Source of the DNA: Carex sylvatica
Lineage: Eukaryota; Streptophyta; Magnoliopsida; Poales; Cyperaceae
DNA: 64,000 bases
Assembly (NCBI GenBank): GCA_964058845.1
Contig: CAXKVR010000124.1
Location: 1 to 64,000 of the forward strand
Direction of reading: 5' to 3'
A model generated the notes under the pieces. The model ran no database searches and was not told the origin of the DNA. It worked only from the letters and a program-made list of their open reading frames with translations. How positions within the stretch are numbered: the stretch's first letter is position 1; each line of letters begins with the position of its first letter. Shown piece by piece: positions 23,763 through 36,275 of this stretch. Position numbers and translations under genes: made by a program.

Positions 23763-24175
23763 GAGGAGAGTTCAAATGCCTTCATTTTTTGTGATGCCTT
23801 TATTTTCTAAAACTTTAATAATCAAAATATAAAACTTAAAAATTAAAATAAAACTATTAGATGTGATCAATGTTATTTTTTATCTGTGCTCATAAAAAAT
23901 TATCACATTTCAATTTTGTTTTTATGTGAATCAATAAGTTAAAAAAATCAATGTCTAGAAATCATCTACATTTATACGTTTTTTTACAAGTTTTTTTATT
24001 ACAACCAAAATAAAATTGAAATGATATAATTTTTTACATATGCGTAGATAAAATGATGTAGATCATATCTAATGGTTTTATTTTGACTTTTAAATTTTAA
24101 ACTTTGAGTTATTAAAGTTTTAAAAATTGGAGGCATAATGGAGACACAAAAAATGGAGCCATTTGAACCCTCCTC
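23763..24175. mobile_element. MITE, GAGGAGGG family B
   Basis: The ends are GAGGAGAGTTCAAATGCC and, on the other strand, GAGGAGGGTTCAAATGGC. Arms share GATAATTTTTTA-type centres and the AACCGTTAGATGTGATC-like block typical of the family. Flanks are A/T-rich and resemble AATATAAAA, without an exact duplication. Relatives: 37817-38018 (half), 40346-40739, 47215-47634. Confidence 0.75.
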
Positions 24176-24499
24176 AATATATAAAATTTGATATTCAAAT
24201 AAATTTTCATATAAAATCATTTTTCAAATCGACTGTTGAAATTTTGAAATAAGAGATATGAATTCTTAGCACAGATCATCCATAATATGCATATTACCGT
24301 AGCCTCACTTCATATATCCATATATCCTTTGTGAATTGTGATATGAACCTTCAAAAAATAAAAAGATTATGTGTGATATCTGATATGTATGAAAGTATGA
24401 AATAGACTACAAGCTTTGCATTGGGTAGACCGAGATGTCAGATGTGCCATGCAGCCGGGCAACTAACACATCTGAAAAATATTGAATTAGTTTTGATGG

Positions 24500-24705
24500 A
24501 ATGCCTATCCTCAGCATTAACTCAAAGAGTTAATGAATCTCAACCGTTTGATTTTAAACAGAGTCAATCCAGTCATATTTATGATATAGGGGCTCTTTAA
24601 TATTAGTGCAGATTTAGTCTACATGAATCTCAAAATAGATCTGATGGTCAAGATTCATTAACTCAAAAGATTCCCTTTTGAGTTAATGCAGAGGATACCA
24701 ATTCG
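24500..24705. mobile_element. Short MITE, family C (9-bp TSD)
   Basis: 206 bp. The inverted ends contain TATCCTC(T)(A)GCATTAACTC. A perfect 9-bp repeat TTTTGATGG lies at 24491-24499 and 24706-24714. It sits about 300 bp upstream of the LRR kinase start codon. Relatives: 42126-42302 and 55555-55722. Confidence 0.8.
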
Positions 24706-25000
24706 TTTTGATGGGCACATAAGCGATAAACTATATTTTATTGCTAACAGGTAACAGCAGGCAGTAAAAGTGTAAATAAGTATTTTAGACAAAGTCCTCA
24801 GAACAGTTTTGTATCTTCCATAAACAACTAGCAAAACAAAGCTTTTGTTTTTTTTCCCTCCTTTTTCCCTTTCACCAATCACCACTCGTTGATTTGGTGA
24901 GCAACTCTTAATCCTTGTACCTTTATCATATCCCCACTGTCTTCCCTCCTCTTTCTGTCCCTCTCTGAGATCATGCATTGCTCCTTTTCATACCACAAAC

Positions 25001-27821
25001 ATGAACCCCTCAAGAGAAGCCTCCATTAATTCTCCATCTTACATCTCTCTTACCATTCTCCTATTTCTCCTTCCTTCTCCTCTCATTGCTATCAACCCAG
25101 ATATACCATTGCTTCTCTCTTTCAAGTACTCCATTCTCTCTGATCCATTATCGGTTCTCTCCAGTTGGGGCTATTTTGACACATCACCGTGCTCATGGAA
25201 TGGTGTAGTTTGCATGGGGTTCCCTCTTACCAGCGCTATCAGCACAAATATCACCACTAATACAAGCAGTAGTATCAGTAACACTACTGACAGTTCGAGT
25301 TCTTCTAACAGTTGGGCCCCGACATTTTCGCGAGTCATTGGTTTGGTATTGCCCAACTCTCAGCTTCTCGGTCCCGTTGCGCCAGAATTAGGGATGATAA
25401 AGCATCTCCGCCACCTCGATCTATCGGGAAATTTGTTCAATGGAACCCTTCCCGATACACTTTTCAGTGCCACCGAGTTGCGCGTGCTTTCTCTCTCCAA
25501 CAATGAGATATCTGGCGAGATACCCCAGTCAGTTGGACAATTGACGAACTTGCAGATGCTCAACCTTGCTGGAAATGCATTTACCGGGATTGTGCCAACC
25601 AATATCACACTCTTACCAAATCTTACCACTCTCTCTCTATCAAATAACTACCTCCATGGGGATCTACCGACCGTCGGATTCAGCAGCCTTGAAACACTTG
25701 ATCTTAGTTCAAATCTTTTAAACGGTACTCTACTGGCCGAGTTTGGTGGTGAGAATCTCAAGTACTTGAATCTGTCGGATAACCACCTTACTGGTACAAT
25801 ACCACCGGAACTCGGGACAACAATTTCACCAAATGCCACAGTTGATTTTTCATTCAACAACTTCACCGGGCCTATCCCGCAAACCGGTGCATTTCTCACA
25901 CAAAAGCCTACAGCATTTTTGGGCAATCCCGATTTATGTGGCACGCCGCTTAAGAACCTTTGCACAATCCCTTCAACACTTTCAAACCCACCAAATTCCA
26001 CTGAACCAGTGGAATCTGAATCTCCTCCTGCTATTGCAGCTATACCAAATAATACAAGTGGAAGTTCCACAATCAACCGTGGTCGAGCAGGCAAACAAGG
26101 TAGCAATAGAATGGTCACAATATTAGCAATAGTCGCAGGAGATTTAGCCGGCATTGCTGTGTTATCCTTAGTGTTCATGTATATTTACTATGTTAAAAAG
26201 AAAAGGCGACAAGAAGGTGAACAAAGAGAGTCAAGTGGTGTAAAAAAGATGGATGCAAATGGAAATGGAGCGGTATCAGATAAGGCAGGAGCAAGTGGAA
26301 GCGGTCTTGTTTGTTGTTTGAGAAAGAAAAATAGAGATGGAGATGAAACCGAAGAAACTTCTGAGAGTTCTGAGACAGAAGCAGAGACACCAAAAGATAG
26401 CAGTGCTCAGCAACAGATAAAAAAATATAAGTCCAAAGGGGAGAAAAATAATCTACACCCGGTACTGGTAACCATAGATGGCACACCTGAGCTAGAATTG
26501 GAAACTTTATTGAAGGCTTCAGCATATATTTTAGGGGCAGCTGGACCTAACATTGTGTACAGAGCGGTATTGGCAGATGGTACAGCATTGGCAGTGAGAA
26601 GAATAGGGGAAAATGGAAAGAGCAATGGGGGTGACAAGTTGAAGGAATTTGAGATGCACGTACGAGCAATTGCAAGAATTCGACATCCAAATGTGCTACG
26701 AATCAGGGGGTTCTATTGGGGTCCTGAAGAGAAGCTCCTGTTACATGATTATGCGACGAATGGAAGTCTTGCAAATATCTCCTTGCGAAGTAAGAATTTA
26801 TCCTTCTGTCAATTATATATGATCTGGGGGTAATTAGATTTTTACAAATGATATAAAAAGAAATTCATTCCTGGTATTAAAGCCTCAAAAGTCATGAAAA
26901 AAAGGCGAGTAATAAATGTTTCAGATAGGCTACTTTGTGCTAGTATCTAACCAGTACAAGTTAATGACTGTGCATGCATATTTTACATTCAAGTGTTATA
27001 TGTGATACTTCTGTTACAAAGAATCATACAGGTAGAACATGACTTCAAAGAATATATAGAAGAACTTTTTCATTAAAAATCAAAATCAAATTTACAAGGC
27101 GCTCCAACGTTATATCAAACGTAATCAAACTTCCAGTATCCAAAACATAAGCTTTATTTTGATTATTTTGAATTATTTTGTAACAGATAAACAAGGGTCC
27201 TCGCCATTACATTTGAATTGGAACACAAGGGTGCGAATTGCAAAAGGAATAGCAAGAGGCCTCTCATATATCCATGAAAAGAAACAAGTGCATGGTAACA
27301 TAAAACCAAGCAACATACTACTAGGCTTTGAATCTGAGCCTCTAATTGGAGATTTCGGGCTTGACCGATTGATCAGACCCGACCCAGCAAACCAGCAATT
27401 TGGGAGCAAAAGATCAGCTTTAAGCCTCCCAGATCTCTCCCCTTCACTACCCATGAGTCCATTTGCGGGGCCTTTGTCTTCATCAGGGACCAGTGCTCCT
27501 TATCAGGCACCTGAAATGTTAAAGAACCTCAAATCCAGCTCAAAATCTGATGTGTACTCCTTTGGGGTTGTTCTACTTGAGTTGATATCGGGTCGGGTAT
27601 TTTCAGATGTTGAGCTGTGCCAGTTGAACTCTGTCGTAGAAGAAGTGGACCGGGTTTTAAGGATGGTTGATGCCGGGTTAAGAGGTGAAGTTAGAGGCAA
27701 AGAGGAGGCTATCTTGAGCTTCTTCAAGTTAGGCTTTTCTTGTTGTGCCATGTTACCTCAAAAGAGGCCATCAATGAAAGATGCCATGCAAGTGCTTGAT
27801 AGAATACCATATGATTCTTAA
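25001..27821 (+). CDS. LRR receptor-like kinase, probable pseudokinase
   Basis: Plasma-membrane receptor-like kinase of 807 aa from exons 25001-26789 and 27187-27821 (GT-AG intron, phase 1; joined codon AAT). Order: signal peptide (about 1-30), LRR N-terminal cap, an Asn/Ser/Thr-rich insertion around residues 80-105, about seven LRRs, a cap ending NPDLCG, a transmembrane helix near residues 370-396, a basic and acidic juxtamembrane region, and a kinase domain from about 495. The kinase lacks the usual VAIK lysine (AVRR), has HGN in place of HRD, and has a weak glycine loop (GAAGPN). It keeps GDFG and the APE-like segment (QAPEM). Such proteins, for example the Arabidopsis At4g37250/At2g23300 group by recall, probably signal by scaffolding. 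Ligand unknown. Confidence 0.92.
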
Positions 27822-28480
27822 TTAAGGTTCTATTTTTCTTTCTATTAAAAGGGTTTGTTTTTCTTTTTGATTAGTAACTAAATGTAAAAGATGTTTTTAT
27901 CTTGTTCACAAACATTTAGGCTTTGCAAGGGAAATGGGTAGATTGGTTTGTGTGACTTAAAGAAAGGTTATAATCTCAGCAGTTTTATTTAAAAACAGAA
28001 ATAAAATGTCTGAGTTCCCAGCCCAACAGCTTAGTGCCTCATGCTTGTCAATTATATGCAAAAAATATCTCATACCATCAGTACCTAGTACTTGAACCTG
28101 GAACCTGAAATCGATTACAAATTAATGATTAATAAATACATGTTAACGGTCTCTCACCCGTCCAGGATCGTCCATGTTATTATGAAACTTGTATTGCAAT
28201 CACATTTCAATTCTGTAGTTACCAGCAAACCTCTGGAAATTATATGTACGCATGTAAGAAATCTACTAATAAAAATTGTTAAAATATTATATCTGACTTA
28301 CTAATACAAGGGACAATGAGTAGTGGAAATCAGTACTGACCCCGACTTAGTACATAAAACACGTACCAAGAACAAGACCTTACATCTCTTCAGTTACAAA
28401 ATATTGTTCAATAAAAGCAGGTAAACATCACCCTACATAATAGTTAATAAAAAACAAACATAACAACAAAGAAAGCCTAA
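27822..28480. other. 3' flank of the LRR kinase, spacer
   Basis: The 3' UTR of the kinase gene is expected in the first ~150 bp. The remainder has no recognisable gene. Confidence 0.5.
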
Positions 28481-28630
28481 TCATCTAGTAAAATCCCAAT
28501 CCACTGAGTCCGCATCTGCCCAAGCGCCTCCAGATATTTGATTTTGGGGTTGGCATGCCCAAAAAGCTCCTGAGAAGTCTCCAAAAAATCCACCTCGGTC
28601 ATGTTCATCAGAACCTCCACTTGTGGCCAT
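28481..28630 (-). CDS. Unrecognised short ORF (49 aa)
   Basis: An ATG at 28630 on the minus strand opens a 49-residue frame beginning MATSGGSDEHDRGGFFGDF and ending DSVDWDFTR. It is richer in G+C than its surroundings, and acidic and aromatic in composition, which looks like real coding sequence. The open frame extends upstream to 28747 with an A+T-rich, unprotein-like extension, so the internal ATG is preferred. It could be a small protein, a terminal exon of a longer gene whose other exons I did not find, or a gene fragment. No family recognised. Confidence 0.3.
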   Translation of the reverse strand: MATSGGSDEHDRGGFFGDFSGAFWACQPQNQISGGAWADADSVDWDFTR

Positions 28631-29300
28631 AGTAACAAGATTCGCGATTAATTCGCATTTAATTCTTTTTTTTTGACGTTTCCGACTGAACTCCGAATAA
28701 AATACAAAAAAACGCGAACCACAAATTATTCTCGAGAAAAACACCAATTTTTCTTTTTTTTGCTAGGTTTTTTTGTTGGAGATTTTTTTTGCTTCCTTGT
28801 TGTACCGAGTCGTTTCCAAATTATACCCGAATCACGAATTTTTAAACCCGCCGAACCGAACCAAAACTTTTCGTTTGTCACTACGGTTGTGAGCAGGTCC
28901 AGGTTGTCCTCTGACATGACTTGGATCTAGTTTGATAGGTCCTTAATGTCGGCGGAACGAGGCTCAAATTTAGATGAGAATCATTATTTTTAGACACACA
29001 CCAAAAATTTGCCAAGGCAATTATCCGAGAATTTAATGTTTTTGCAGTAGAAGGGTTAGTCTCTTTAAAGTATACTTGATTAATTTCTCTCTAACCAAAC
29101 TGTCCAAAGGACAGCTCCTCTAAGTAGTTCAACTACAAGTCTAATATAACGGTATAAGGGTATCAATAAACCACAAATCCTTAATGGATGCACAATTAAA
29201 AGAAACACCATTGTGATTGGAAATCCAATCCCAAATTTGTCTTAGCATAACTACATTGTTGGTACGGTGGACATCCAGACAAGAGAGTAGAGATCTAGTT

Positions 29301-29335
29301 TTTTTTTTTTTTTTGAGAATAAGCCCTTAGGCATT
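29301..29335 (-). mobile_element. 35-bp 5'-truncated retroposon
   Basis: A perfect 12-bp direct repeat AGAGATCTAGTT (29289-29300 and 29336-29347) encloses only 35 bp: a T14 run then GAGAATAAGCCCTTAGGCAT. On the minus strand this is a short unique sequence followed by poly(A), the form of an extremely 5'-truncated LINE/SINE insertion. A TAAGGGCTTA core recurs beside another T run at 49261-49330. Confidence 0.6.
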
Positions 29336-29914
29336 AGAGATCTAGTTAGTTAAATGTTTTATTCGAGGTAAACAGCTTTATTGCTGGACTGCATGCTCCT
29401 TTTGTTGGTCTGTCTCTTTTCTTGTCTTATTCACTTAAATAAGTTACAATTTGGCCTTAGTACTTAAAATATACTTCGGCTCTGCAGTCTGCACTACTAG
29501 TGAGCGAATAATATACCATCTTCGCAAAGAAGGAAATATTTTATTTTAATAACTTGATTAATCATCAAGATGAAAATTCCGCCACAAATCTTAATTAGCA
29601 AAACATCACGAGAAAAGTTCATTTAACTTGTCATTATTTTCTCTCTCTCCTGAGATTACCTCGACTGACTTGTTGGGTTACAACTCCAACCAAATAGTAT
29701 TATCATTCTCCTACAACCAGATATTAGGTTAATAGGCTAAATCATTCCTAACAGAATCTTGCTAGAAATAAATGCTAAATAATATAGACAATTGCTAGAT
29801 CCAGATCTATAGGTGTCACGTGTGATTAGATAAAACAACTAAACAGATTAGTACAATAATGCAGAACTCGACTAAAGACAAGAAAGACTCAATTGGTTAA
29901 CAATCCAATCAGTA

Positions 29915-30048
29915 CGGCCCATGGGCCATTCTGTAGAAAAAGATGAGAAGAAACCAAAATCTAAAACTAAAATATCATTACCGGCCCATGGGCCATTCTG
30001 TAGAAAAAGATGAGAAGAAACCAAAATCTAAAAATAAAATATCATTAC
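29915..30048. repeat. 67-bp tandem duplication carrying GGCCCATGGGCC
   Basis: Two head-to-tail copies (29915-29981, 29982-30048) differ at about one position. Each starts with the 12-bp palindrome GGCCCATGGGCC, which holds two overlapping GGCCCA (TCP/site II-like) motifs. Confidence 0.9.
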
Positions 30049-30698
30049 CTCTTCTGCTCATTTTATAGTGGCTAAGAACAAGCTGCATTGGAAAATGAAT
30101 AGGCGAAGTTCCATTCAGGCCTTGTTCTCGGGCGCAATAAAGTAGATATATATGATATGCAAGTTAATTTAGGATACAGCTGAGTTGACACCATCCATAT
30201 ATTTATAGATGACAATATTGGTTAACTGTTCATTTTTCAGTTGAAGTTAGGATAATTTGCAAATTACATGTAGTCAATTTCTTTAATCCCAGTAAAAAAG
30301 AGCGGAAATAAGAGTCCATGACCAAAGAGGCAAAGACTGAAAGATAGGTTGGCTGAGCCAAAGCACAATTCACCAACCAACCAATCAACCATGTTGGCTA
30401 ACCGCATTAGACCCTGTCCAATCATGGGTTATTACATGGTAACAAAACCACTTTCATGACCTAGGGTGGCGGTTTGATTAAAGAATCTAGACCGCCAAAA
30501 AAGGAAAAGAAAAATGAAACACGAATTGAGATGAAATTTCCCACCTTGAATTGCAATCTTCAATAGATTAATAATGTAAAAAACTCTAAAAATCTACCAG
30601 AATTATACAAGTACCATGTATAGATAGCATGCTAAAATCATAACAAATCTCTCTCACCTCAACCTCAGCTGAAGTGCAACCACATACCCACATGTGCA

Positions 30699-33600
30699 TT
30701 ATGATGTACTTTCAAAACCAAATATACGAAATACACCTGCAAATTATTATCCCTCCAAAAATCAGAATCATATTTTCTTAAGAAAAATTAAAGAGAGCAT
30801 TTGAGTGAGCACAATAGAGATCAAACTATTAGCTTTGTATATGTTTAAGGCCTTCAATGGATATAATAATTCAACTACCCAATGAGAATCTAAATGAATG
30901 GATCAGCGTGTGGATCTTGAAAACTAACTTGATAACTTATTAGATTTTACATTTGGATCTTGTAGATGGATCCTGTAGCTTATTGGGCCAGTTTGATTAA
31001 AATTTGATGGAAAGTCAAATCCAGAAATAGTCTTCAAGTAGATTCAATATGCATGATACGTAAATAGTCTTAACTGGATCCTAATATTTGGAATTCTTTT
31101 ATAGTTCTAAGTAATGAAATTGCAAGATAAAAACGGGTTCTCCATTGGTTCTCTTTTTGTTATTTATGACATAAAATATGCGGTGTTTTTTTATGAGGTA
31201 TGCATTTTGCTATTAATCGAAACAAGATCCCACATAGGATTCAAATCCGATATCCATTAATGGATATCGACTTGCACTGGATACAGGTACTCTTATGGGG
31301 TTTGGACCAGCTGTTAGATCCTCTGAATCTTCCATCCATTTGAATTTGATATTTTGACAGCTTAATGTATGTTACAAAATTATAGTAATCTAAGACGTAC
31401 CCTCGTCAGTTTGATACTTGTTCTTGTCATCTCCAGCATAAGCCAGAAGGTTATATTTAGGGTTCCACTCCACACTATTCATGGGAGCTTTAGTTGGTAT
31501 TTGATAGACCGACCTCCCTGTTTCCACATTTGCCTGAAAAAATATTTATAAATGTTAATATATCAATTTCCCATCTAAAAAGAAACATCTTACACTCTGA
31601 TATGTGCTCTACAGTAACCTGCAACAGGACATATTAGCAGTTCAAAGTAGTAGCTTCATAAGATATTAACATACAATATCCACAAAAGGATCTTCACTGG
31701 CTGAAGCAATGAATTCTCCTGTGTGGTTGAAACCGACGGTCCTTACTGGCCACCTGAAATAAAGCAATTGCAAACAGATCACCCCAATACCATATTTTCA
31801 AACAGCACCCAGATCCCAGAATATGATATATTTGCCATTAACACCCACAATTTGTCGTCATTTCCAAATATTAAAAAAAATAGTATTACATTTAAGTGAG
31901 TGGACCATGGTTTATTGCCCTTTATTATTTTTTATTATAACTGAATCAATTATTTTCAATAACATGTGTAACACCAACAATCAAGTGTCTTGGCTTATAA
32001 TTTGGACTTGGGCACACAAAAAAAAAAAAAGTCAGGTTAGGCAAAAAATTAACTATACTTCAAAAGAAATTCATTGTATCTTTGATACCACTCTCATCCA
32101 TGGTCAGGTAATATTTGCAAATGTCTCAATAAATATGTGATGGTATGTTGGGATGTTTGTTGCAAATAAAAAACTATGGAGGGTGCTATTTGCAAAAGGA
32201 CCTTTTCTAATGAACTTTAAAGACAGACATACTCCATTTTTGTTAATGTTCTGATGCACAGCATCTCCTTCACATCCCAGAGGCTGACAAGCGAATCAGC
32301 ACTTCCCACTGCAAAATACCTAAATGGCAAGGACCACAGTTGAAATAAGCTTTTCAAAGAATGAAGAAGAAATTACTGATCTATCAGAGAGATGATTTTG
32401 AAAAAGGAAATATGAAAACTAACCTTCCTGAAGGATCAACCGAAATACAATAGCAACCCGCTGTGTGAGCAATCAAATTGTGACGTAGCTTTAAGGATGG
32501 GTAATCAAATACCTCAATTGTACCTATAAGAAACCAGAGAGAGAGAGAGAGCTTAAGTTTTTTATTATAGTTTGTTATCACATGTGAAGGTAGTAGATTT
32601 TCCAAAGTGGTAATTCTCTACTGTTGTTTTCAAATATTGATCGCAACCTGCATAATTCTATTTCTAGATTTCTAATTCGATATTTACCTTTAATGATTGT
32701 ATTATTCCTGTCACTTTTACTGAACGAGTCTTAACGCTTTCCAGTTGTGCTAAATATATATTAATTGGTCAAGAAAAAGAGCCCATTGAAAGATGCAAAA
32801 AACTTAAGAATTAAATATAAGGCAGAATTTCACACATACCGTTCAAATATTTCAAAATTATGTTCTCCTCCAAAATCCATAATATTATATTTATCCTTCT
32901 ATATTAGAAAAACTCTTTTATTTGCCCAATTCATTATCATTACCATTACAGCTAACTCCAAACTCATAAACTCACATTTTTCCCTCACAGAAATGAAAGA
33001 AACCGCTTCATATTTATCCTTCTAGATTAGACAAAACTTTATATTTGCCTAATGTGTTATGTTTTTAATTTAAACTAACTCTAAACTCATAAATTCCCAT
33101 TTTGCTCTTGTTGAAATGAAAGAGGCCAATATTTAAAACAAGACTGCTTGTGTGTCAATAACAGCTGTGACATACTGGAAGAATTCAGAACCCATTTAAG
33201 TGTTGTCTCTTCTTCCTATGAATGTTCTAACACGTTACAAGAGCTCGAGCAGCTTTGTGTACCTCTAATTTATGTTCAACGGAAGGAGAAGTGCCAAGTT
33301 TTCATTTAAAATAGCCCTTTTCACTTGGCGTATTGCTTGGCAACAGAATGGAGAGGAGCGGTACATTAATCCATAATTTATTAATAACAGTTTTTCATTT
33401 TAGTTTAAACATGATCAATTTGATATTTGGGTATATTTGATACATTTACAAGGATAAATATGATGTTATGAATTTTGGGCTTTTTGAATGGTACACGTGA
33501 AATTCTGCCAATATTACCATTGCCAGTAGTGATAAAAAAACGATCTCCAGCTTTGTTCCATGCAATCTCATTAATCTGAAAAGCAATAACAAGCAAGAAT

Positions 33601-35298
33601 TTAGCAATTTAAAAAATATATAAATCATGTTCAACTGTTCAAGATAGAAATGGTATATGAAATGTATAATTATTAGAAGTAAAGATAAGATCAACCTCAT
33701 AAGAGAACTTGTGTTTGTGAACTGTCTTCAACTTTCTAACATCTAATATAGTTAACTCATCATCCTACAACAATACAAAAGAGAAAAGGCATGAATACAG
33801 ATCAAGTATTTACACACAAAGCTTAACGGACAAAAGTCTATGTCATTGTTAGTGCTAATTTGTCACATCTCTATTAAATCATAATTTGATCTTCTTAACA
33901 AGAAAAAGAAGGCTAACTAGATAGATACCCTGTTGCCAACAGCCATGTTAGTGCCATCATGCTTGTATGCAATATTGATGTTTTCTCCACTGAGTTCAAC
34001 ACTTTGTGCACATTTACCACCTGATAAAATGAAAATAAAAAACAATTAGAAGGACAACTATGAGCATGGCAAAAGCAATCCAGTTTGCAAGGAAAAAAAA
34101 AATTGAAAACCTGACTGTGGTTTAAACTAGCTAAGTGACTGGTAAAAGGACAGAAATTCATGCATCATTTATTACAACTTAGTTATCTCCTTGGCAGTTC
34201 AAAACCAAGAAACCAACTTAGCAGGAACTAACCCCCATACCTGAGCTACCAATTATTGTTTAATTAGGTCAAATTATATGTTGGAAACACCAGAAAATAA
34301 GTAGGTGTAATTACTGCGAGTGTCCCAAAGACGAACAGTCTTATCTCCAGAACAAGTGGCAACAACATCGGGCTGCTTTGGGTCCCAGCATAGCTGATCC
34401 ACGCAATCTGTATGCCCTTTTAATTCTATATCCTTCACTTTTCCCTGACAATGACATTTTCTCTTTTTAGCACTCACTGCACAGGATTGCTAGTTATCAA
34501 ATCAAACTCAATTGTCAAAACTTGCCTCAACAAAGCAATCAAACAATATGCAACCAAAAGTAACATCAATATCAATGAATCATATTCGATGAAAGTAAGA
34601 ATGATTGGAAAAACTGATAATGTAAACAGGAAATACATGGCTGTGCGGTTCAATATTCCAAACCCTTGCTGTGTGATCAATAGAACCTGAAGCCAGCTTG
34701 GTGCCTGTGCAATTCCAGGCAACTGAATGCACCTAAGACAAAAATATACCCATTAAATGGGGGAAGTTGGATCAGCGATTCATTTGACAAGAAAAAAAAT
34801 GCTTGATTTTATGGGAGTATTATTCAAAGATGGTAAATTTAAGCTTGCTTTGACATAAAGTGATGAAAAAAGATAAAGAGTTTGAGTGTCCCGGATAGAA
34901 ATGGCTCAATAAAGCTCTTGTTTGTAACAATTGAACAACTTTTAGACAATTTATGTCGGTGTCTAGAAATTTCAGCAAATGTAATGATACACAGTCATAT
35001 AGACTATTTATCATGCTTCAGGAATTAAATCTAATGTTTGCCTCATTACAGAGAAAGCCCATATAAGCTCAAACAAAAGTAATTAACATTTCCAAAATCA
35101 GCAACAGCTACGAGCACTAAGAGCTCATAGAGATCCTCTGAATTATTGCTGCCCTGGCATAGATTACGGCACTGTAACCGTGAGACAAAACAAGAGACGG
35201 AGTTGATCTGAGAAAGGAAAATATCAGGTTACCTTTCTCTTGTGACCAAAGTACTCTCTAGAGCACAAATTTTTGAATTCCACGGACTTGTCTTCCAT
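30699..35298 (-). CDS. THO3: THO complex subunit 3 (TEX1), WD40 protein
   Basis: Subunit of the nuclear THO/TREX complex, which couples transcription to mRNA export and small-RNA precursor handling. Eleven exons, all with GT-AG introns in continuous frame: 35298-35233, 34732-34637, 34444-34315, 34020-33929, 33764-33696, 33575-33518, 32523-32424, 32319-32233, 31753-31675, 31533-31401, 30736-30699. The product is 315 aa, the same length as I recall for Arabidopsis THO3. WD-repeat landmarks include ARVWN, the strong repeat ELKGHTDCVDQLCWDP..VRLWD, HTAGCYCISVDPSGR and SLVSLWD. The last coding exon (38 nt) encodes VFRIFGFESTS. If the donor at 31400 is not used, a stop follows at once (31392-31390) and the last 12 residues are lost. 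Divergent sequence upstream is part of a 2.5-kb tandem duplication. Confidence 0.94.
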
Positions 35299-36275
35299 GA
35301 GAGCGCTTCCACCGAGTCAGTGTAAAACCAAGTAGAAAAATGACGTGCTGTGAGATGATACAGGGAAGAGAACGAAAGACGCGGTCGGAAGCGCTACGCT
35401 GTCCTCCTCCCAGCTCTCGTTCGCTCTTTCTCAAAATAAGGCAGGGGCAGAGGGGCTGCCTCTCTCTCTCAAAGTCGCTCTTTAAAACCCTCTCTAATTT
35501 TCGCCGCTTTTCCGATAGTGCCGGTACGGAATCGAGTCCGGAAACGAGCTGGGTGGTTAGATAACCTGTTCAATTCTTTTGATTGGATTTTATTTCTATA
35601 TTTTTTTCAATTTGTTTGAGACTAGCATTTTATTTGGATGGAGGGGAGGTGAAGAACAATATGAAATGAAATGGAATGAAAAAAAATATTAATATATTTA
35701 ATTTTTTCGTAATTAGATGATTAATAAGGAAAAATAAATTTAAATTTGTTTTTATTTTATTTTATTTTTTGTTCAATTAGATAAAATTTTAAAAATTAAT
35801 GAGAAATTCAGTGATAGCAGTAGATTTATGACAAATAAATTTTAATAAAAATTATATAAATAAGATATAGAATTGAATACTTACATTATTTTTATTTTTT
35901 TTAAACATGTGGATTAATTTTTTTTTTTCATCTATTACACTCTAAATTAAAAAAAAAAACAATTCTATTAATTAAATTTTTTTCATTATGTATTCTTCAC
36001 TTACCCTTCACTTCCGATATAATTTTATCAGCCCAACGTAATTTGAGAAAAAAAATTATTTTCTTTCGATCCCATTCTTTCCTCTACTCTCCATCCAAAC
36101 AAAATGTAAAAGCTTAGTTATTGTTGTTGTACATCATATTTATCTTTCTGAATAAGAAAATTAGTATTTATCTGATAATTTTAAATATACCAAACGAACT
36201 TTTTTAAATAAGTATTAACTTTGACATTAATTTTTTTAAATATATTTTACGGAAATCATAAATAAGAGAAGTAAT

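Larger units (their letters stand above)
28931..30698. other. Spacer between the short ORF and THO3
   Basis: No gene seen. It contains the truncated retroposon at 29301-29335 and the 67-bp tandem duplication at 29915-30048. The 3' UTR of THO3 should lie just below 30699. Confidence 0.5.

Noticed and set aside
25171..26637. Long minus-strand ORFs opposite the LRR kinase
   Set aside because: Antisense shadows of the G+C-richer coding exon.
31390..31401. In-frame stop after DEGTS as the natural end of THO3
   Set aside because: A good donor (GGGTACGT) sits here and a downstream acceptor leads to the expected conserved C-terminus, so the stop is more likely intronic. Kept as a possible isoform.
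35340..35564. 74-codon plus-strand ORF opposite the THO3 leader
   Set aside because: Arg/Ser-rich composition from CT-rich 5' UTR sequence. Half of it recurs in the tandem copy without frame conservation.
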